DNA from: JAWLCG01 sp041687295 | GTDB taxonomy: Bacteria; Planctomycetota; Phycisphaerae; SM23-33; FEN-1343 | Direction of reading: 5' to 3' | DNA: 12,598 nt | NCBI GenBank assembly: GCA_041687295.1 | Contig: JAWLCG010000116.1 | Coordinates: forward strand, 1-12,598 | In this document: in pieces, positions 7,612 through 12,598 of the stretch | Layout of the letters: each line of letters opens with the position of its first letter | How positions within the stretch are numbered: position 1 is the first letter of the stretch | Position numbers and translations under genes: made by a program | Notes under the pieces: model-generated | The model's input: only the letters and a program-made list of their open reading frames with translations | What the model was told of the DNA's origin: nothing | The model's database searches: none

Positions 7612-7726
7612 GTCCTGGGTGCTAAGGCCTAGTCGGACCCTTAAGACTATCTGGGGGCAGACCCGAGGACCGGCCGGCGATTCACTGGCTAGACTAGGAA
7701 CAGTTAGCGCCCAGAGACTGCCCCCA
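7612..7726. repeat. Interleaved inverted repeats, possible structured RNA or mobile-element remnant
   Basis: This is the main content of the gene-free stretch 7502-7862. Arm 7612-7634 pairs with 7692-7718. CCTAGTC pairs with GACTAGG (7 bp), and after a 2/5-base internal loop 7615-7625 pairs with 7704-7714 (11 bp, one T-G pair that would hold only in a plus-strand RNA). After a one-base bulge three more pairs follow. Inside the loop, TGGGGGCAG (7652-7660) is perfectly complementary to CTGCCCCCA (7718-7726), which lies directly outside the right arm. The two pairings interleave like a pseudoknot. No family is recognised and no convincing coding frame covers it. Further right are a short hairpin (7756-7768) and a run of eight G (7770-7777). 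Confidence 0.45.
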
Positions 7727-7812
7727 TCGCGCAAGGCCCGAGAGAGTAAAGAAATGGGCTGCCAGCCCCGGGGGGGGACAGGGGAGCGGCGGTGAGGTCC
7801 CTGCGCGCGCCC

Positions 7813-7840
7813 GGCCGGGCGGACGCGTGTCCGCCCGGCC
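7813..7840 (-). terminator. Hairpin downstream of the giant surface-protein gene
   Basis: GGCCGGGCGGAC (7813-7824) pairs perfectly with GTCCGCCCGGCC (7829-7840) around a GCGT loop (12 bp), and an outer CGCCC/GGGCG stem extends it past a one-base bulge. It starts 22 bases after the stop codon on the minus strand. No T-tract follows, so it is a likely but atypical terminator. Confidence 0.5.
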
Positions 7841-7862
7841 CGGGCGAGGGTCGGCAAACGGT

Positions 7863-10800
7863 CTAGCGGGTCAGCGGGCCCTGTAGCGGCGAGCGGGCCA
7901 GCAGGTTCTCCAGGCCCTCCTCGACCGCGTGTCGGCCGGGGCGGCGGTCCGAGCCCGGCGTATCCCGCAGCAGATCTACGGTGACCAGCCGATCGCTCAG
8001 GCGCGTCCGCCGCAGGGGCGAGTGCGTCCGCAGCGGGCCGCGGGCGCGGACCGGCAGGACGGCCGAGGGTTGGCCCGTCGGCTCGACGGCGGCCGTGTCG
8101 GCCGGCTCCATCGCCGCCGCCAGCGGGGCCGGGGCAGCCAGTACCGGCTCGTCCAGGTCGCCCTGCAGCTCGGGCTCGGCCAGGGCGACCGTATCGCCCC
8201 AGTGGCTCAGGACGATGTTCAGGTCGCGGTCGTCGATCCAGTTGTCGCCGTTGAGGTCGCCGTCGCTCCAGCCGCCGCTGCGGGCCAAGTGGCTCAGGAT
8301 GATGTTCAGGTCGCGATCATCGACCTGGCCATCGCTGTTGACGTCGCCGGGCAGCAGCACCGGCCGCAGCTCGAAGCCGAACACGTAGTCGTCGCCCTCG
8401 GTCCCGTCGCCGTTGCCGTCCAGGGCGTTGCCGGCCTCGTCGGCGACGCCGCTGGCGGCCAGGCGGAAGGTGTACTCGTGCCCCTCCTGCAGTTGCAGGC
8501 CGGGGATCGACCAGACGGCCCCGCGGGTGTGCAGGTCGTAGTTCAGGCTCGCCCCGACCATGCTCAGCTCCGTGCCGGTGGCGTTGTCGATGATCGACAG
8601 GTCACCGAGGCTGAGCGACCCGCCGACGTCCTCGCTGAACCACAGGCTCAGCGTGCGGGCCTCGAGGTCGAGCTGCCGCGCCGAGACGGTCGGGGGCGTG
8701 GTATCGGTCCCGTCGGGGATGCCCGGCGTGCCGCCGACGGGCCCGGCCTGCCAGTTGGCGCTCTCGCTGCCGTAGCCCCACAGGTCCGTGCGGACCAGCG
8801 AGGGCCCGAACCCGTCGGGGCTCAGCGGCCAGGGCTCGTCGTCGTCGTAGTCGACCCGGTCGACCGGCAGGTAGCCGAAGGTCTGGTCTGCGTCGGGGTT
8901 GCCGGGCATGGCCAGCGTCACGAGTTCGCCGCCGTTGCTCAGGGCGCCCCCGTAGGGCCCGAAGATGAGCACGTCGGCCGGTATGCCGAACTGCGCCCGG
9001 AAGATGGCCGGGTCGATGGGCACGACCAGGGCGGCGGCTCCGGCGGCGAGGACCTGCCCGGCCGGGAAGGTGAACTCGATGCCGTCGGTGAACATCCAGG
9101 TGCGGTCCGGGCTGGCCGGGTCGTACAGCGGGACCGGGCTGCCGGTGAGGTTGCGGATCTCCAGCCATTCGGTGCCGGCGGCGGGGTGGTACATGATCTC
9201 GCTGATGACGACCGGCCCGACCAGGGCGTGGCCGTTGGGCCCGCCGGGGGTGGGCCACTGCAGCGGGATGAAGTCGATGGTGCCGTCGGGCAGGGCGTAT
9301 CGCCCGATCGTCACGCCGCTGCGGACGCCGGGGAAGGCCTCGTGCGCCTGGTAGCCGCCCAGCAGGCCCGCGGCCAGGGCGGCCGTCAGATAGACGTCCT
9401 CGCCCACCACGCTCAGGCCAAATGGCGTGATGACGCCGGGGTTGCCGGCCTGGCCGAAGTGGTCGGCCGAGCTGAACACCACGTACCCGCCGGCCGGGAT
9501 GACCGTGCCGCCGGGGATGCGGAACTTCATCAGGTCGCCGGCGGAGTCGCTGAGGTACCAGCCGCCGATGTCGACGGACTGGCTCGAGGCGTTGTGCAGC
9601 TCGATCCAGTCGCCCTGGGGCCCGTCGGAATGGGCCAGCACCTCGTTGATGACGATCGATCCGGGCGCCCACAGGGGCGTCTCGGCCGAACCGGGCGTGC
9701 CGCCGACGAAGTTGCTGATGCGCCACTGGTCCTTGTGGTCCCAGGCGTCAGGCGCGGCCAGCGGGTCGACGACGACCAGCGAGAAGCCCGCCCCGTCGGC
9801 CAGCGGATACCAGCGGTCGTCGTAGGTGAAATCCAGGATGGTGCTGCCGGTGGCGTCGTCGAGCACCAGTTGCTCACCACTGTTGCTGAGCCGGCCCGTG
9901 TAGGTGCCCAGGATGCGGGGCGCCGGGCCGTAGCGGCTGCGGAAGGAGACGGCGTCGGACACCAGCACCGCCCGCTCGCCGGGCGCCAGGGTCGTGCCGG
10001 CGGCGAAGCTGAAGGTCACGCCTGCGGTGAAGGCCACGCCCGTCAGGTCCAGCGTGTTCACGCCGACGTTCTGCAGCTCGATGAACTCGAAGTCCTGGGC
10101 GTTCAGGCCGCTGCTGGCCGGCGGGTCGGCGGGGTTGAACATCAGCTCGGTGATCCGCAGACTCTCCTGGAGCGTGCTGGGCTCGCCGGCGTAGGTACGG
10201 CTGGTGAGGATGGCACCGGTGTCGTCGAGCAGCGTGATCGTCTCGCCCCAGTTGGACAGATGTCCCTTATAGGGGCCGACGACGAAGGTGCCCGAGTCTC
10301 GGCCGGGAACCGACCGCTCGCGGAAGGCCCGCGGGTTGGGCGAGACGTAGAGCGTCTTGCCCGGCGGGATGACCGTGCCGCCCTGGAAGGTGAAGCTGAC
10401 CGCCCCGGTGATCTTGTAGCCCGAGATGTCCACCGCATAGCTGTGAGGGTTGCGGATGCGGATGTACTCCTGGTCCTGGTCGCCGGTGACGGGGTTGTAC
10501 TCGATGTCGGACTCGATGATCAGGCTGACGCTGGCCGGCTGGCTGGAGGGCATGGCCAGTTTTCGGCTGCTGTTGGACCAGTTCTTGAGGTAGTTGGCCC
10601 GGCGGACGACGAAGTCGTTGCGGAGCTTGTTGATCTCGTTGTTGAGGTTCCAGTTGGAGTCGCGGTCCCAGGTGCCCCAGCGGTTGTAGTCGAGCTGGAT
10701 GTCGGCGGCGGCGGCGGCCTTGAACTCGGCGATCTTGGAGTCCACCCAGGTCAGGTCCAGGAAATATTCGTCCAGCAGCGTCCGCAGGCGCCGCTCGAGC

Positions 10801-12598
10801 ATGGAATGGATCTCGGTGTGGCCCGAGCCGTAGATACCCACCATGACGGTGTTGTAGGGGCTGGTGGGGTCGCTGTTGTAGCGAATCGTGTTGTTGAAGA
10901 CGCCGCCGATCTGGGTTCGGCCCCAGGTGAGGTCGTGGTCCCAGGGCATCAGCGACCACTCGCCGGACTGGCGGTCGTAGTAGACGAAGAAATTCTTGTG
11001 GCCGCAGTCGAGGTCCTGGATCATGCCCTTAATGGCGACGTAGTTGACCAGGGCGGGCAGGTTGCTGTTGTCGTAGAGCCAGTTCTGCCCGGGCGTGCCG
11101 CCGAGCGGGGCGTGCGTGGCCAGCTCATACAGGCCGTCCCAGTCCGAGTCGATGCCCAGGCGCATGTCCACCCCGCCGCGAATGCGGACGGCGATGGGGT
11201 CGAGGTTGTTGCCGTTGCCGTAGACCCGGAAGAACGCGCCCTCGTCGTCCAGGTCGAGCCGGTTGATCATGTCGCGGTCGCCCTGCTCGATGAAGATGTG
11301 GGCGCCGTAGAACTGGTTGTTCTGCTGGACGCGCATCATGAAGGTGGCGTTGGCCTCAAGGCCGGCCTCCTTGAAGAACTCAAAGCTCAGCCACTGGCGC
11401 ATCCAGCTCTTGTCCGAGACGTGGCTGTTGAGGTTGAACTCCTTGACGCGGCGCTCGTCGGGGTCCCAGCGGAACTCGTGCTCAGGGTTGAACCTGAACT
11501 TGTGGTTGGGATTGGGCGCGCCGGCCGTCGAACCGCCGCGGACGCGGACGAAGACGTTGTCGTAGAACTCGCCGTTGTAGTAGACGGACGCGCGGGTGCC
11601 CGTCCGGGTGTTGGCGGCGGAGGGGCTCTGCACGAACCAGTGGAGCACGGGCAGGTCATTGCCGATGGTGTCGGCGTCGACGATGAAGCCGGTGTACTGC
11701 GCGCTGGAGGTCGGGCTGAGGTAGGTCGGGAAGCGGCCCTGCCCGCCGGCGGTGTCGCGGGTGCGGATGTAGTAGCGGACCATCTCGCCGCTCTTGGAGG
11801 CCGAAGCGGGGATCGTCGCGCCGTAGATGCCGTCGCCGGCCTCCCCGTCGCCGTGCAGACCGTCGTCGTACATCGTCAGGGAGATCTCGGAGCTGTACAT
11901 CACCCGGTAGACCAGCGTGACCGACTGGACGCCGTAGACGCCCGGATCGATCCGGGCGGTGACGGTGACGTTGTCGCCGTCGGTGGGCAGGGCCGGCCCA
12001 TGGACCACCTCGCTGATGCCCGGGCCGGTGCTGTCGATGCCCGGGCCGTTGGCCTGGTTGGGCGAGGGCGTGGAGAAGTAGCGCAGCTCCCCGTCGTCGT
12101 TGTAGCCGTAGGAGATGTCGGCGTACTGGGCGGGGAACTCGAACTCGTCGAGAATCGTCTGGCCGTCGGGGCTGACGATGGCAATCCAGTCGCCATTGCC
12201 CGAGAGCCTGAAGTTGGTGTGCAATTCCTGGCCGGCGACGCGAAAATCCTTGCCGCTGGCGAAGATCATGAACCGCTGGCCGGGCGCCAGCTCCAGTTCG
12301 GGCAGCTGCCACCGCATCAGGTCGTTGTCGTCATCGGTGATGTAGTAGCCCGTCAGGTCCAGCGTGTGGTCGGTGGGGTTGTGGATCTCGAACCAGTCGC
12401 TGTAGTCCCAGTCCCTGTCCCAGTTGGTGTTCCGGTTGACGGCGAGGACCTCAGAGATGCGGGGCTGGTCGCCCGTGGCGACGAAGGTCTGCAGGGCCGA
12501 CCAGCTGGTGCCCGAGGCGTTGGTGGCGTAGACGCGGTAGTAGTAGGTCCGCCCGACCTCCAGGCCCACCAGGTCGGTGTAGAACTCGCCGCTCTCGC
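7863..12598 (-). CDS. Giant multidomain protein: Fn3, five lamin-tail domains, CotH kinase-like domain, Ig-like domain, dockerin (5' end outside window)
   Basis: Very large, presumably extracellular protein; exact role unknown. The frame stays open to the window edge, so the N-terminus and any signal peptide are missing; GTG 12569 is only an internal codon. Residues below are counted from it. Residues 1-33, with the codons before them, are the end of a fibronectin III domain (VGRTYYYRVYATNASGTS). A lamin-tail domain (about 37-176) and an Ig-like linker (180-300) follow. The CotH kinase-like domain (about 303-663) has the motif PWDHDLTWG at 542-550. Four more lamin-tail domains lie at about 683-797, 803-960, 970-1113 and 1120-1285, each with a variant of ISEIMYHP or INEVLAHSDG and GGTPG near the end. 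A bacterial Ig-like domain (1290-1400) precedes a type I dockerin (1408-1457) with two DxNxDG-type calcium loops and the repeated DDRDLNI. The last 110 residues are Pro/Ala-rich, then Arg-rich. CotH proteins phosphorylate spore-coat proteins in Bacillus; activity here is unproven. Confidence 0.92.
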   Translation of the reverse strand, partial: ESGEFYTDLVGLEVGRTYYYRVYATNASGTSWSALQTFVATGDQPRISEVLAVNRNTNWDRDWDYSDWFEIHNPTDHTLDLTGYYITDDDNDLMRWQLPELELAPGQRFMIFASGKDFRVAGQELHTNFRLSGNGDWIAIVSPDGQTILDEFEFPAQYADISYGYNDDGELRYFSTPSPNQANGPGIDSTGPGISEVVHGPALPTDGDNVTVTARIDPGVYGVQSVTLVYRVMYSSEISLTMYDDGLHGDGEAGDGIYGATIPASASKSGEMVRYYIRTRDTAGGQGRFPTYLSPTSSAQYTGFIVDADTIGNDLPVLHWFVQSPSAANTRTGTRASVYYNGEFYDNVFVRVRGGSTAGAPNPNHKFRFNPEHEFRWDPDERRVKEFNLNSHVSDKSWMRQWLSFEFFKEAGLEANATFMMRVQQNNQFYGAHIFIEQGDRDMINRLDLDDEGAFFRVYGNGNNLDPIAVRIRGGVDMRLGIDSDWDGLYELATHAPLGGTPGQNWLYDNSNLPALVNYVAIKGMIQDLDCGHKNFFVYYDRQSGEWSLMPWDHDLTWGRTQIGGVFNNTIRYNSDPTSPYNTVMVGIYGSGHTEIHSMLERRLRTLLDEYFLDLTWVDSKIAEFKAAAAADIQLDYNRWGTWDRDSNWNLNNEINKLRNDFVVRRANYLKNWSNSSRKLAMPSSQPASVSLIIESDIEYNPVTGDQDQEYIRIRNPHSYAVDISGYKITGAVSFTFQGGTVIPPGKTLYVSPNPRAFRERSVPGRDSGTFVVGPYKGHLSNWGETITLLDDTGAILTSRTYAGEPSTLQESLRITELMFNPADPPASSGLNAQDFEFIELQNVGVNTLDLTGVAFTAGVTFSFAAGTTLAPGERAVLVSDAVSFRSRYGPAPRILGTYTGRLSNSGEQLVLDDATGSTILDFTYDDRWYPLADGAGFSLVVVDPLAAPDAWDHKDQWRISNFVGGTPGSAETPLWAPGSIVINEVLAHSDGPQGDWIELHNASSQSVDIGGWYLSDSAGDLMKFRIPGGTVIPAGGYVVFSSADHFGQAGNPGVITPFGLSVVGEDVYLTAALAAGLLGGYQAHEAFPGVRSGVTIGRYALPDGTIDFIPLQWPTPGGPNGHALVGPVVISEIMYHPAAGTEWLEIRNLTGSPVPLYDPASPDRTWMFTDGIEFTFPAGQVLAAGAAALVVPIDPAIFRAQFGIPADVLIFGPYGGALSNGGELVTLAMPGNPDADQTFGYLPVDRVDYDDDEPWPLSPDGFGPSLVRTDLWGYGSESANWQAGPVGGTPGIPDGTDTTPPTVSARQLDLEARTLSLWFSEDVGGSLSLGDLSIIDNATGTELSMVGASLNYDLHTRGAVWSIPGLQLQEGHEYTFRLAASGVADEAGNALDGNGDGTEGDDYVFGFELRPVLLPGDVNSDGQVDDRDLNIILSHLARSGGWSDGDLNGDNWIDDRDLNIVLSHWGDTVALAEPELQGDLDEPVLAAPAPLAAAMEPADTAAVEPTGQPSAVLPVRARGPLRTHSPLRRTRLSDRLVTVDLLRDTPGSDRRPGRHAVEEGLENLLARSPLQGPLTR
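8201..8348 (-). repeat. Dockerin-encoding tandem half-repeats
   Basis: Two 61-base stretches (8201-8261 and 8288-8348, period 87) are near-identical, with only three differences in the first 36 bases. Each encodes one calcium-binding half of the dockerin, GDxNxDxxxDDRDLNIxLSH. The DNA similarity suggests a fairly recent duplication or gene conversion of one half. Confidence 0.8.

Noticed and set aside
7770..7777. Run of eight G as a phase-variation tract
   Set aside because: It lies between genes, outside any coding frame or promoter spacing I can identify; a sequencing or assembly length error is equally likely.
7528..7857. 109-codon open frame on the minus strand in the gap before paralogue 2
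   Set aside because: Arg/Pro-rich, no recognisable motif, and it overlaps the inverted-repeat structure and the candidate promoter.
9200..9700. Repeated LTD-coding segments as DNA repeats or CRISPR-like arrays
   Set aside because: The similarity is at protein level (lamin-tail domains) with diverged DNA and irregular spacing over 400 bases; not a repeat-spacer array.

Overview
This is a GC-rich bacterial window with six protein genes. Their content points to a planctomycete, probably of the Phycisphaerae type. The signs are a very large secreted protein that combines CotH, lamin-tail and dockerin domains, two small secreted proteins with PEP-CTERM-like sorting tails, a TrpB2-type tryptophan synthase, and strong G/C bias at third codon positions. 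The taxonomic call is inference; no rRNA or other marker gene is present.

Left part (1-5280) is housekeeping. glmS (minus strand) makes glucosamine-6-phosphate for the cell envelope. Divergent from it, across a 249-base promoter region, is rarA/mgsA (plus), an AAA+ ATPase that acts at stalled replication forks. Eight bases after the rarA stop lies a 93-base pair of inverted repeats, each starting with GTAG, with the form of a REP doublet (REPIN). Next is a stand-alone trpB2 gene (plus) with a candidate promoter, a leader hairpin and a textbook terminator (perfect 14-bp stem, then TTTT). No other trp gene is nearby.

Middle part (5281-7862) is accessory. Two paralogous secreted proteins (minus strand, 209 and about 228 residues) flank a small zinc-metallopeptidase-fold gene (plus, 125 residues). 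The paralogues share the start of the mature chain (ELYxF), a GExQLTLEVTE core and a tail of the form P-L/V-P-G-S-V-L-L-G plus hydrophobic segment plus RRR. They also share an identical AAAAGGGG ribosome-binding tract. Upstream of the second one is a gene-free stretch holding a 21-bp imperfect inverted repeat interleaved with a 9-bp GC-rich inverted repeat, the topology of a pseudoknot. This is the least explained feature of the window.

Right part (7863-12598) is one reading frame on the minus strand, at least 1,578 residues long, whose start lies outside the window. Its domains run: fibronectin III fragment, lamin-tail domain, Ig-like linker, CotH kinase-like domain, four more lamin-tail domains, a bacterial Ig-like domain, a type I dockerin and an unusual Pro/Ala/Arg-rich tail. 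With the two short-tailed secreted proteins it suggests a locus concerned with the cell surface or extracellular space, placed next to conserved housekeeping genes. I see no CRISPR array, tRNA, rRNA, insertion sequence, phage gene or defence system.
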